The notes under the pieces were generated by a model. It searched no databases. It was not told where the DNA came from and was given only the letters and a program-made list of their open reading frames with translations. Shown here one piece after another: positions 20,275 to 32,034 of a DNA stretch of 64,000 bases. A program made the translations under genes and the position numbers. The stretch is taken from NCBI RefSeq assembly GCF_000247695.1, contig NW_004624748.1, positions 8,391,963-8,455,962 of the forward strand, in the 5' to 3' direction. Every line of letters starts with the position of its first letter. Positions within the stretch are counted from its first letter, which is position 1. This stretch comes from Heterocephalus glaber. Taxonomy: Eukaryota > Chordata > Mammalia > Rodentia > Bathyergidae.

Positions 20275-23200
20275 CTTGTGTTTGGGAGTGATCTCTTCCA
20301 AGGCAATAGCTGGGTGGTACTAGCTGGGTGGAACAGCATGTGGATATTACAGAAGTGTAGAGTAGTGCTCCTAATTAAGATTGAGTCAGAGAAGAATGAA
20401 ACACTTAAAATCAATCGCAGTATGCCAGCTGGGTTAGGGTGTCATTAAGCACCTGGACAAAGGAAAGTACTGGGAACCCAAACAAATAAAATGGCACAGT
20501 TACAAATGGGAGTAGGTGGACATGGATAGAAGATGTGCTAAAACAGAGATAATGGCTGAACACAAGGCTGAAGAGACTGTCTGGGGCCACTGTGAGTATA
20601 GTCCAGAGGTGGTAGGCTACTGAAGGGCGGTATGTGAAAAAGGAACAGGAAGAATTGCAGTGACAGAAAGATAACTGATCATAATGAATTTGCTTAACAT
20701 GAAATTGAGCTCCACAAGTAAATTCTATCATAATGATTCAAATGTATCTTTAAAAAGTAGTTAACATATTTAGAGCTGGGAGATTATGGCATCATAGTAT
20801 TAATTACGTCTTTTTCATCTTACCTAAAACAAACTGCATCACCAACATAAACAGTTGAATTTTAACACTGCAAGGAATCACATACCCACCACACCTGTCC
20901 AATCTTCCACCTATCCAAGGACCTTCTCCCAGTGGAACCTCTCCCATGCCACACTGACTTCCTGCAAGACTTTTCACCTCTGCATCCCCTAAGATCCTCA
21001 GCAAACTCAAACTACCACTTTAAGAGGCACTGATGTCCTCTCACCAAGGAAAATTCAAAGAGCATTCCACTGAAAATGGAGAACGATCAGCTGCAACAGT
21101 ATCTTAAAGAGCAGGGCAGGCTCAGGAAATGGGAGAGGCCATTGAACTGCTAAAGCATTGCCATCCTGACACTAAGTTAAAGGGACCTGGCTGGTTCTCA
21201 AAGTGTTTTCCTTTACAGTTCCTGGAACATCTCCATTCTCCAACCCTAGGCCAGTCAACTCAACACCGGAGAACAAGATCAATGAGGACGGCCTTGTTAT
21301 TTTGTCCACAAACCTTACGATCTTTTATCAATTTAGTCTTGCAGAAAATTAATTGCAAGTTAAAAACAGAGACAGGGTTGCATAAATTTTGATTCAAGAT
21401 CCAAGAAAAGTGGGTGGGGCCGTAGTGGTGGAAAGAATAATCAAATTAGCAGAGTCACTAATGGAAGACGACAGGCTAAAACACATCCCTGGAGGAAAAG
21501 GCTGACTTGAACAACAACAAAAAACTTCCAAGGATGAGTATTTTTTTTATATAAAGGAAGCTAGAGATTGGACACAGAGTTACTGTCTACTGAAGAGCTC
21601 TAATTTTACACACATTTTATTTAAGACTCTTAAACTAATCACGTTTGGGGCATTCCTCATCCTACAAAAATCTGCCTGCTCACTACTGCTATCCTTAAAT
21701 ATTAAGGATAAAGTATTTGCCTTCCTCTACCACTAACACTTTTGTACCAGAGCTCCTACTCAGTCTGTACATTCTAATAACCACAAGCATTATCTTTCTC
21801 CAAGACTGTGCATTATTATTATCACTAATAAGTAATTATTCCCAAGATGAAACAAGATTGCATTAAACACACCAGATGATAGATTCCCAGCTCACACGCA
21901 ATGTGCAGCCTCCTACCAGCTGCTCTCAGTGGAAGCATAATGTAAAGCTCAGTCTGAAACCACTTGGCCAATTACAGTGATGCAAATGACAGACCAGCAT
22001 CTTTTAACTACACTAAAAGCTTACAGCCCTGCTTACTCTGGGACACGTGCCAGTGGGATCAGCTATTACACCGTGGGTCTCCCTCCAAGTGCTGTTCTCC
22101 GCAAAGGCTTCAGCTCACTGAGCGCTACAACACAACAAAGCCGCTGTCCTGAAACTAATAAGGGCAACAGCTTAGAGAAGCAGTAGCAACAGTAACGAGT
22201 TCTCCACAGAAATGCCGGCTTCTCCACGGTGTTCGTAAATGTTGTTGGAATATTTTGCAGGACGTCAAGTTGTCTAAGGAAGTGATTTTCTTAGCATAAA
22301 TTAATTTCAGTAAATGCACTGGCACAAAAAAAATTTACAGAGAAACCTAGTTAGACTAAGAATTTCTATTTCTCAGTGTACAGGTTCTCTGGCTCATGAA
22401 CAGTTCCCCTTGGGTTTATGTGAGTGGTACTTGCCCTACTACACTTTCTAGGGTTATATTTCCATGGTGGCAGGAAAACAGTGAGGAAGCTTCAAAGATA
22501 CTGGAAATACAACCCACTTACAAGGGTTCTGCAAGTTGACACCTGCTGCTAGAGCCAGTGTCAGGATTTGTGCTGATTTTTAATGAGCTTCCCCAGGCAA
22601 TCCTCTTGTAGATGTTTTCCTGCTAGCAAATATGCAAATCACACCCACCCAAGCTGAAGTGAATTCAAATCTATTTAATAGCCAAGATGGTACAGCAGTA
22701 GATTATGTCTTATGTCCTTTGTTAGGCTCCAGTGCCACTGATGAGGTTAATGGTATACCCCATTAACCAGGCAGGTGGTTGGTCAACTGGAGTTAAATCA
22801 ACACAGAAATCAGAGTACCCTGCTTGGGAAAAGCCATAGAGAAATGAATGTACTTATTTGGATTTCAGTTTTTTAAAGTTCTTTGTTACACAAAAGTTTC
22901 ATTACAGGGCTTCTTTAAATAGCAACTTCTATTAGCACATTCCATTTAACTCAAGTTACCCAGGACTCATTTACACACAACCTTGCATAAACATTTATAT
23001 TACATAAGGGAGAATAATGTACTGTTTGTTTTACATTTGGAGACCCATGTCTGGAATACAGACATAATTAGCCTGTATCTTATTAATATTTTAAATTCTT
23101 CTGGCGTCTTAAGAGTATAGAGAAAGGACTAGATAAACGTCTGCAGGATCAAGAAATGGAAAAACAAGTCTCAAGCCAACATCCTCACCCACCTGGTTTT

Positions 23201-25310
23201 ATCACCATATAGTGTACAAAAATATTGATTTAAAATATTATCCTTACTGATTACCAAGTGTTTGCCAACTCTCTATATCCCCTTAATACACTGGGCTTCA
23301 TACAATTTTATAATATCAAGTGTTACAATGTCACATTTATTCAATTGAAAATTGAAAATATACCTTTTTTTGGAGAAACCTAGTTAGAGCAAGGGAACAC
23401 AATTCAGAGATCCTCTCTGGCTCCCCTCTGTGGCTTACTAAAACTTTGTCAAAGTTTTCTAACCGATCCCTTCTCTAATGCCACTAGGATTCCCTTGTTA
23501 ATATGCATATGCAAGCCTGTCACCCCCTGGCTCAGTGACTTTGGTGTATTTTCTACTGCCCCAGACCAAAGTCTTAACTAGATTCACTGACATTCAAGTA
23601 CCCTATACTCCAAATTGAGCTCAGATGAGTTAGCTGCACCCCTGTTGATTGGACTAAACTGCCTGGCATTCCTACATTGTGCTAGACTCTCAAGGAAAAG
23701 CACAGAGCTGGCCATCCAACTGCAGAGCACGTGGGAAAGATGAACAGATGCACAAAGTGCACTGTGGTGCCTGCAGCACATCTCTCACGGGTAGGCAAAC
23801 ATCATTTTACAAGCAGAGAAATACCTGATTCAATGTATTCATTTACACAATACTATGACTCACATCAGAGTGGAAGAGGTGGACAATAAAAAGACTATGT
23901 ACCTGCAAAATGGGCTCATACACATCCCTATTTTAGAACCCCAAATTGTCCTGGCTGCTAAAGGACAAAATATGAAGGACAGGGTCTCTTAGGAGCAGAG
24001 GTATTTTGAGCTAGGCAAGATTCCTGAGACCTATCCTTGTTCAAGGAGCCAAAGAGGGCCACAAAACCTACAACACAGAGCAAACTCAATGAATTAGATT
24101 ACATCTCTGGTGCAAGCCAAGAAAGGTAATGATTATTCCCCTGTAACCTTTCAGCATATATTACAAAGCAGTTAATTGTTTCTGGTTAATTATTTACTGC
24201 ATGTCTCTGTGAAATGGAAAAAAATAAAAAGTGCTTAATTTGGGTTAAATGATAAGCACAGAAATGTCTAACTCCAAAGGCAAAAGTTATCCATAAAAAA
24301 ATAAGGTAAACAGCAAGTTCCTGTTGACTTCAGCTACAGAATTCATCAGTGCTTCTGGAAAACATGGTAGATAAAAGGTCCTTTCACCACTGCAAGGCTC
24401 CCTCTTCTGATTACCTAACTGAATTTTTGAGATGATTAAAACTTGTTCTCCTTTGACCTAGATACCTATTTCTAGTGGAGAAAACTACAGATTTTACTCT
24501 ATAATTTTCATTTTTTCCTGAGAAAATAAACATAAATGCATACACCAAAAAACTACACATGGAATAGCATCACTAATGTAAAAAGAAAACAATTTTCATT
24601 TGGTATATAGAAGGATATGCAAGAAAACTGGTAAGACCGAGCAGGTGGCTAGTGAGAGATGAAGTGGGAAGCTGGGATAAACCTGGGAAGGACTTTGTAC
24701 TCTGTACCTTATCAAACTTGTCAAATCTGGAAACATGTTAATGTATTACTGAGTCAAAATATTTTAAGAACCAAATATGAGTACTATGATTACATTATCT
24801 CCATCCATAATTTATACTAGTTCTGAACCATAAGGAAATTAAATATTCTTTCCCGTAAACATGTATTTAACAACCAGCATTGAGGAAAACAAAACTTACA
24901 ATGCAATCCACCACATTTTAGAAAATGTGTTACTGGCAATAACACAAGCATTGAACATGTGGGTGTAGAATTGAGGAAATGCTTCGACATAAGAGTCTAT
25001 TTTGGCCAAATTTCTGAACTAGCTGCAAGGTTCACAATTTACTCCATCTTCCAAAGAACAGTAGTAAAAGTCATGCAAATCCAAAGCCTCTTTATCCAAT
25101 TGTTCATTTGCCTTTCCTTTGACTTTTAGCGCCAAGCTTTGTATGTGATTTCTAAAAATGAAATTGCCCTAAGAATAACTTCTATAGGTGCTGAAGTATA
25201 TTCTCCACATAAACACAAGACTATAAAACCCAGGCTTTCACTTTGAGCCTGTTCTGAATAATTCAATCCTTAACCGATTTCCTGGAAATACTTGGTGCTC
25301 CTTCAAAGTC
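20275..25310. other. 5 kb without recognised genes or young repeats
   Basis: Mostly unique-looking, AT-rich sequence. 21880-22330 keeps several CpGs (ACACGTG, CACCGTGGG, GAGCGC, GCCGCT, AACGAG, GCCGGC, CACGGTGTTCG), unlike its surroundings, and is a candidate non-coding functional segment. Short frames on both strands (for example 106 codons at 20411-20731, minus) show no recognisable domain. Confidence 0.4.
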
Positions 25311-25318
25311 ATTTTCTT

Positions 25319-25414
25319 GGGCTGGTGATTTAGCTCAGTGGTTTTGCCGCCTGCTGCACAAGCACAAGGACCCGAGTTCGATCCCCGGAACAAAAAAAAA
25401 AAAAAAAAAAAAAA
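25319..25414 (+). mobile_element. ID SINE with long A-tail
   Basis: GGGCTGGTGATTTAGCTCAG, CTGCTGCACAAGCACAAGGA and CCCGAGTTCGATCCCCGGAA, then about 23 A. It is intact and young-looking, of the CTGCTGCRCAAG subgroup shared with the copies at 1463 and 41044. Confidence 0.95.
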
Positions 25415-26095
25415 TTTCTTAAACTAAAGTGACAAAAAAACTAAGAACTTGATAAATTAAGCTAAAGATCTCAAGAATCTGGCAAAATTCTTCTAAAAAT
25501 ATTTGTAAACCCTGAAGCACCATCCTTATAATAGTATTTCAAGCAAGGGAAATTTCACCTAAGGGAAATTCCTCTCCTTTTCACAAGACAGCCTACACCA
25601 GGAACACACAACAGAGAGACAGATACAGAGGCAGTAAGGTTATAAGCAAGTAGTAACACAATTCAACTTTGAGCTTCCTCCTGAGCTAAAATAAAAAAAG
25701 GAAAATGCAACTGAGTAGAAAATTCACTGCTATAAGAGAAAAAAATGTGAAGTTCCGCAGAGAACACCAAGGATGTAATTTTACAGTTTCACTTCATGTT
25801 AAACTTGGGGCTTAAAGAAATGCTCATGAGGGTCCAGTGTTCTCACCATCTCCACAAGTGAATGCAAAAAAGGCAGAAGGTTCAGTATTTATAACTTTCT
25901 TTTCTTTGCAACCACCAATGAGGGGAAAATACAACAACTAAATTCAATGCAGACAACACAGAAGAACAATTTTCCATACATTTAGTTTCAGTTAACACTG
26001 CTTCAGTTAACACTACCGTAGTTATCACTTTGTGTATATGAACACATGCATGCATGGCTTATGTAACAAAGAAGAAGCATCCTCCCTCACAGGAT
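25415..26095. other. No recognised element; short tandem duplication
   Basis: Intronic DNA. GCTTCAGTTAACACT-like units are repeated in tandem near 25987-26016 and GGGAAATT units near 25546-25570. Nothing coding is supported. Confidence 0.4.
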
Positions 26096-26099
26096 GCCA

Positions 26100-26215
26100 T
26101 TTCTTAAAGACAGGAGCTGTGTCTTAATTTATCTTTGTGTTCAAGTTATCTAGTATTATTATCAGGTGCCAGCAGGTTCTCAAAACTATCTGTTGAATAA
26201 ATGAATGGATGAACA
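26100..26215 (+). mobile_element. L2 LINE 3' end
   Basis: GACAGGAGCTGTGTCTTAAT through CTGTTGAATAAATGAATGGA matches the L2 3' terminus. Confidence 0.65.
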
Positions 26216-27045
26216 AAAGCAAAAAGAGGCAATGACACTCAATCATGAGAAAAATATTCTTGGACCTCTCTTGGATGAGAGCTTTTATTGTCCTTCAGGA
26301 ACTTTGCTAGAAAACTCTAAGGAGAATCTGTGTAAATAAATCTAAGAATATTTAACTGCCACAGATAAAAAGCCTAAGTTGTGTCTTATAAGAACGATTA
26401 GATAAGGACCAGTGACATCCAAATTCCCCCTACACCACAAGAAAATGGCAAGACCTCTGGGGACCTGAGGCTGAGACTGGCCTGTAAGACCCTTGCTCTG
26501 GCTACTCAGCAGCTTCTCTCTGCCTTCCCAGGCAACAAACAGGACCTACAGCTGGGGATCCCTAATGATCTCCAACTTCAGATGTTCAGGCTCCAGCTCA
26601 CAAAAACAGTGTTGAAAGGGACCACCCAGATTAGGCAATATTCTTATTTTAGAAAAGGAAGACAGGAAGCAGAGACAAACGCAGTGACTTGCCCACACAG
26701 CTGACTGGTTCAGGATGAGAACAAAGTTCTATAGGCTCCTGAGCCAGGGTTGTGTCCAACTCACCACACTCCTCTGCCTGAAATGAAGGGCTGACTCCCC
26801 ACCCATCCCCCTCCAAAACCTCCAAGTACAAACCACAGGAAACACCTCCCCCAAAAGATGCCTCAGACCACTGGAGAGCTCTCAGGGCCACACTGAGGCC
26901 TGCCACTTCTGAGCACTGTGTCATGGTCCCCTCAGAGTCACACAGAAAAAGAACTTCAGATCAGTCACAGGAGAAACGAGAGGACTATCTGGGGCATGTT
27001 TTAAAAAACACACGATGGTTCACTCCTGTTCTGTGGTGGGTTTTT
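26216..27045. other. No recognised element
   Basis: Unique sequence, with a slightly GC-richer part at 26440-26930. The 91-codon minus frame there is without recognisable content. Confidence 0.4.
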
Positions 27046-27047
27046 TG

Positions 27048-27125
27048 TGAAGTGCTGGGAAGTGAGCCTAGGGTTTCACACATGCTAGGCAAGTGTTCTA
27101 TTATCGAGCGACAACCCCAGGCCTC
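27048..27125 (-). mobile_element. dID/ID-like SINE unit
   Basis: AGCCTAGGGTTTCACACATG, CTAGGCAAGTGTTCTATTAT and CGAGCGACAACCCCAGGCC form a diverged reverse-complement tRNA-derived unit. Confidence 0.8.
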
Positions 27126-27129
27126 ACTC

Positions 27130-28070
27130 CAGCTTTTCAACACAACAATACTCAAAATTCTTGGGAAGAATCTGGAAGTAACTAACTGAAGACATCGCAC
27201 TGTAACTTCCACTTTTAGAAACTGACTAAATAATAGATATTTTCCAGCCTCCACTGCCATGAAGAACCTGTACATCACTTAAGAACCTGTCCCTCATTGT
27301 ACTGTGATTTCCACAGGTCAGGCTTTTATATCCAACCACTGGGCTTTGGGTCAGAGGAAAAGTCAGGTGTCAGTTGATAGTTGTGTTTCAACTTATTTTG
27401 ATAGCAAAGAAATTATTTTTACGGTGCCATAACATAAAACCTAGTTTATAGGGTTCCATTTCTGTTTTTTGCATTTGCTTTCAAGTTTTATTTTAGAAGT
27501 TGGTATTATTCCCGGGTACACTCATCTGAAAAAAAGAAAGCACTGACACAGAACACAGGGTCTTGCATCATTCCAATTCACTGAATAAAGCCTTTCCTTA
27601 TCTGTAAAACTGAAACCCACTTCAGGATATTTTTCTTTTCCAGAAACAAATTCCTCTGCCAAAGGCATTACTGCATCACAATTCTGAAGTCCCTGTTTAC
27701 ATTTCCAAGAAACAATGTTTAATTACTCCAAAAACAATGTAAAAAAGCTACTCAAACTGTTAAAAAATCATAGCTAGGAGAGTTGCTTTACACAGGAGGT
27801 AAAGAGAAAAGAAAGGCAGAAAAGGGACAATGGTCTCTCCACATCTGGAGGCTTCTCTTCGCCGGCACTCAAAGGCTGCCTGGAAACATTTTCCATGAAA
27901 CCCTTAGTGGTGATAATTTATTTGTAAGATCATCCACACAGAATACCATAGTTGGGCATGTCTGTACATGGTAGAAATACTTGGGAGACAATACAATTGA
28001 AAAATACCCAGTATTTGTGCTTAAAAGCCTTTTAGAGATAGAAATGCAAATCACTCTAATTTGATCATTA
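27130..28070. other. No recognised element
   Basis: AT-rich intronic DNA; nothing supported. Confidence 0.4.
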
Positions 28071-28074
28071 TACA

Positions 28075-28155
28075 TTATATTTGTGTACTGAATTATCAAG
28101 CTGTACCCTATAAATATATACAATTTTGTGCTAATTAAAAGTTTTTAAATCATTT
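28075..28155 (+). mobile_element. L1 3' end fragment
   Basis: CTGTACCCTATAAATATATA and CAATTTTGTGCTAATTAAAA resemble the terminal 'ataaatatatacaattt' of older L1 3' UTRs. Confidence 0.5.
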
Positions 28156-28324
28156 AAAAATAAAGTCCCTTGGAAAGCAGGACCACAGAAGCAGGTCTCA
28201 AAACATCACTACAGTGAAGATGTTGATGAGGAAATAGAAGAGAGTTCAAAGCTGAGTTTTAAAAAATCAAAAATTACAATGATTGCATCCTATGAAACTT
28301 AGCCATGGAAGAATTTATTAAGAA

Positions 28325-28474
28325 TATGTCTATAATCCCAGCTACTACTGAGGTTCAAACATTCAACCTGGTAACTTGGCATGATCTTGTCTCAAGATAA
28401 AGAAGAGCTAGGGATGTGTAGTTCAGTGGTCCCTGCATTCAATCCCCAATACCCGCCTCCCCCAACAAAAAAAG
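28325..28474 (+). mobile_element. B1-dID composite SINE
   Basis: Left part TCTATAATCCCAGCTACTAC through GATCTTGTCTCAAGATAAAG is a truncated B1. The right part, GAGCTAGGGATGTGTAGTTC through TCAATCCCCAATACC, is an ID-like unit, followed by an A-rich tail. Confidence 0.8.
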
Positions 28475-29285
28475 AACAAGAACTCAATTGTCACTAGCAA
28501 AAACTGATTAGTGAATCTACCAGTGTGAACAAGAAACCAGAGATAACCCTAAAAACAACAGCACCCTCACAATAAAATTTATAAGGTGTGGCCACAGCAT
28601 GAGGTCAAAGTCCAGATGCCCAAATGTCAGATAGTAATTCTGAAATGGTTTCCTACTTCACAGTACAACTCCAAAAGTTTCCTATTTTATTTTACGATAC
28701 AACTCCAAAGGTTTTTCTGAGTCATTGCTGTCTCTTCCAGGGACAAAATGTTTTGATATTGTACAGTGATATACAATACAGTAAGTTCTTCTTACATCAT
28801 TATTCATCTTAAATGTCTATTAATACCTGTGATCTGAGTCTAGCAATCCCTGACAAAGGGAGTTACCACTATAATAATATACAAGGGAGTATATATTATT
28901 CATTTTCAAATGAAAAACAAAGAAAAATGTCAACCAGAAAATACGATTCAAGATTCTAAACATGAGTGGGAAATAGCATCTAACAGTAGAGATCAGATTT
29001 CATTAAGACTTTCTTTTTCAATATTTTATTTATTGTGCATTCTCTTTTCTCTAAGAATACTTTGAGTTGTTTCATCTTTTATGAATTCAACATGTTTTTT
29101 TCTATTTTTTCCTTATGTGGATTTGTTTGGCAGTTTTAGTTTTGATTCTATTCATTCATCATTGTTAAGCTCTTTTCATTTTCTTTCTTCTAATTTTATC
29201 TCCCTGGAATCAGGCAAAAAGCCCCCAGAATTTGGTGATGGCTAACTATCACAATACACTGCCTCAAAAGGTATAATTGGGAGAG
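28475..29285. other. No recognised element
   Basis: AT-rich sequence with a T-rich part at 29000-29200. Nothing supported. Confidence 0.4.
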
Positions 29286-29289
29286 CTGG

Positions 29290-29580
29290 GGAAACAGGCA
29301 GACATAGTTAAATGGTAGTTTGACTATGTAGTTCTCTTGGATAAGTAAGTCCTGTGGTCTAACATACAGCATGAGGACTATAGTTAATGATATTGTATTG
29401 CATACTAAAAATTTGCTGAGAGAATTGATTTTAGGTACTCTTTCCACAAAAGAAAGAAGAAAAGGAGAGATAACTATATTAAATAGTGGATGTTAATTTA
29501 CTTGACTGCAGTAGTCACTTCATAATTATATGTATATAGAAACATCATGTTGTATATCAATATATAGAATTAGAAAATAA
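29290..29580 (+). mobile_element. L1M 3' UTR remnant
   Basis: AAGTCCTGTGGTCTAACATA, GCATGAGGACTATAGTTAAT, GATATTGTATTGCATACTAA and AACATCATGTTGTATATCAA follow the conserved order of the L1 3' UTR. Confidence 0.75.
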
Positions 29581-29721
29581 GGGAAGGGGTGCCTAAGAGA
29601 CATTATAAAGCCAGTTCCAAGAGATTAAAAGCACATACAACCTGGCTAGGAAAGTGGAAGTGGAAAGAGTTGATGAAGGAATAAAGTCTTAACATTTTTA
29701 ATGCTGAAAAAAAAAAAAGTC
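29580..29721 (+). other. Possible retroposed 3' end with AATAAA and A-tail
   Basis: GGAATAAAGTCTTAACATTT is followed about 18 nt later by a 12-nt A-run at 29709-29720. This is the layout of a retroposed polyadenylated RNA end, but I cannot identify a source and see no clear target duplication. Confidence 0.25.
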
Positions 29722-29874
29722 CAAAGCAAAAGCCTGAAAATAGGTAGAAATTTAGAAGACACTGAGGAATCCAACCTGGATGATAAATTTTGTGATCACT
29801 CTACTTATGTCATATCTATTCAAGTAGTTTCATACAATCTATAGAGAACTAATTTCAAGATGACTTAAGGCAGG

Positions 29875-29985
29875 TCCTCCACCACAGCAATTAATCAGAA
29901 TCTCCACAAGTAGGGCCCAGACATCTCTACTATAAAGCTGCCACATTGATTCCAATGCACACCCAGGTCAAGAAATCACAGCTCT
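29875..29985. mobile_element. hAT (MER5-like) remnant
   Basis: GCAATTAATCAGAATCTCCA, AGTAGGGCCCAGACATCTCT and GATTCCAATGCACACCCAGG resemble a degraded MER5-type element. Confidence 0.4.
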
Positions 29986-29989
29986 GGTC

Positions 29990-30456
29990 AATCAGGCATC
30001 AGCACTCAGGTCCTAAACTGTGTACCTAAAGCAAGTGGAAAGCAGAAGAGGCCTGAATGAAGCTGAGAGTTCTTTCAGGAGAAAGGGGAGGAGAAGCAGG
30101 CATTGAGAGCGGATGAGGAAGGGAGCAGATAGTATGAGTAAAATTTTAAAGAGATTTATAAGGTTTTTTTCAAAAGAAAACTGAAACTTGGTAACCTTTA
30201 TTATGGTTATCTGAAATAATGTACAAATTACAAGCTTCTGCAGGTTCCAATTGGCTGTCAACCAATTACATTATCCATTAATATACCCATATGCACAGGT
30301 ACTGAACCAGAAACAGTTACAGTCAATTATTCCAGTCTATGATATTAATAGGCCAAATAAAAGTGTTTTCATTAAGTTTCAGTTCTTAATTGACTAAATG
30401 CATAAACAATATATGCAACCTTGAAGATGAGTAAGGAAAACAGCTTTGTTATATTC
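29990..30456. other. No recognised element
   Basis: Intronic DNA; nothing supported. Confidence 0.4.
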
Positions 30457-30469
30457 AAAATGATACTCT

Positions 30470-30491
30470 TTTGATCCCCGATACCAAAAAA
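30470..30491 (+). mobile_element. Extremely 5'-truncated ID SINE
   Basis: Only TTTGATCCCCGATACC plus an A-run remains, about 16 nt of the ID 3' end. It lies between exact 13-bp direct repeats AAAATGATACTCT (30457-30469 and 30492-30504), so it is a genuine insertion rather than a decayed copy. Confidence 0.85.
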
Positions 30492-30509
30492 AAAATGATA
30501 CTCTAATAT

Positions 30510-31280
30510 TTTAGATATCTGTTTATCTAGAAAACATGAATAGAGTGTAGAATTTTCTTTTTTCATGATCTTGTTTTGAAAACACAACAATAAATCCACT
30601 TAAAAGGAGCAGCCCTAGCATGCTAACTATCCACTGCCCCTCAGAAAATGCAAAGGTGAAAACAGCACGGTTCTCTGAGTAGTCACTGGCTCCACACCAA
30701 GAAGGGTACTTCATATCAACACACACCAGCCCATCTCTCCAAAGTGGGAGTCTCAACAAGACTCTGAGCTCTTCTTAAGAATTTACATTTGGAGCCCAAA
30801 TCTACCAGATAAGATGCTAAAGCATGATGGCATGTTACGTGACTTCTTGCTTACACACATTTAAAACTATGAGAAAGACCTACTGATAATTATTCTACTC
30901 TTTAATATGTTCATCTTTACAACTGTGTAGAGTATATGTACTTTTTACTAACTTTTAAAAAGAGTGAACACAAAAGGCATTTTCTTGACCTATTTTATTG
31001 AATAACTAATAAAGCTTCATTCATATCTTCTAAATATTTCATCCATTTTTTAACAGGCTGCCAGTTTTTTTTTTGCTGGGGAAATGTTAGGCACCCCTCA
31101 AGACAAGATTTGCCATGTTCCTTAATAAATTGACATCACAGTATGAAAAGGTTATCTACTTTGTCTCTTAGCACTTAATGCCAAAGAGAAAACCAAAGCA
31201 ACTGGTCCCCTCGTACTCTCTCCTCAGGAAGCATTAGACCACCCACCACCCAGTAACAGAAATATCATGGAATCCACCAT
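30510..31280. other. No recognised element
   Basis: AT-rich intronic DNA; nothing supported. Confidence 0.4.
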
Positions 31281-31497
31281 ATAATTTTAAATTTTCTAAC
31301 AACCACATTTTTAAGTAAAATTATTTTAATAAAATATCTTATTTAAACTAACACATTTGAAATATTATGGTCTCAACATATAAACATTTTTAGAATTATT
31401 TGTTTTACATTCCTTTTTAAAATTTTAGGTCTTTGAATTACAGTACTGTACATATTTTATATTTGTAGTATATCTCCACTTGGACATTACATTTTTC

Positions 31498-31585
31498 AAT
31501 TTTTTTTTTTTTTGATATCTGTTCGAACTCGGGTCCTTGAGCTTTTGAGGCAGGCAGCAGAACCACTGAGCTAAATCCCTGGCCC
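31498..31585 (-). mobile_element. ID SINE (inner, left)
   Basis: T-run, then GTTCGAACTCGGGTCCTTGA, GGCAGGCAGCAGAACCACTG and AGCTAAATCCCTGGCCCC. It abuts the T-rich tail of the B1 to its right, so it probably inserted into, or next to, that tail. Confidence 0.9.
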
Positions 31586-31586
31586 C

Positions 31587-31720
31587 TTTTTGTTTGTTTT
31601 TGAGAAAGGGTCTTGGTTTGTAGTTCAAGCTGGCCTGGAATTCACTATGTAGTCCAGGATGGCCTCGAACTCCCAGCAATCATCCTGCCTCAGCCTCCTG
31701 AGTGCTGGGATTGCAGGGCT
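31587..31720 (-). mobile_element. B1 SINE
   Basis: The T-rich tail TTTTTGTTTGTTTTTGAG is followed by AGTTCAAGCTGGCCTGGAAT, GTCCAGGATGGCCTCGAACT and CTCAGCCTCCTGAGTGCTGG. It is a well-preserved B1 with the internal duplication. Confidence 0.92.
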
Positions 31721-31732
31721 ATTGGACATTAC

Positions 31733-31814
31733 TTTTTTTTGGTACCGGGGATCAAACTCGGGACCTTGTGCGTTCGAGGCAGGCGGCGGAACCACTGAGC
31801 TAAATCCCCGGCCC
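31733..31814 (-). mobile_element. ID SINE (outer, right), young
   Basis: TTTTTTTT, GGTACCGGGGATCAAACTCG, GGACCTTGTGCGTTCGAGGC, AGGCGGCGGAACCACTGAGC and TAAATCCCCGGCC form a near-consensus copy. Perfect flanking TGGACATTAC repeats lie at 31723-31732 and 31815-31824. Confidence 0.95.
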
Positions 31815-32034
31815 TGGACATTACATTTTTGTTGGAAACCCTCAACCATAAAATTCGCAGTTGAAATAGTAAGTATACATAGCGTTTTTCTATCACTGAT
31901 CTGAATATCAATTTTTAAATTAAAATTCATTACAATTAAATTTAAAATTCAATTGCTCAGTCACACTGACACATCCCAAATGTTCTCTAGCCAAATGAGG
32001 CTGTTGGCTATAGTCCTGGACAGTTCCACTCCCC

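Larger units (their letters stand above)
31285..32030. mobile_element. Old interspersed repeat split by a SINE stack
   Basis: TTCTAACAACCACATTTTTA through TATCTTATTTAAACTAACAC on the left and TTCAATTGCTCAGTCACACT, GCTGTTGGCTATAGTCCTGG on the right match the two halves of a common ancient mammalian repeat that I know by sequence but cannot name with certainty. The middle is displaced by the SINE insertions at 31491-31814. Confidence 0.45.
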
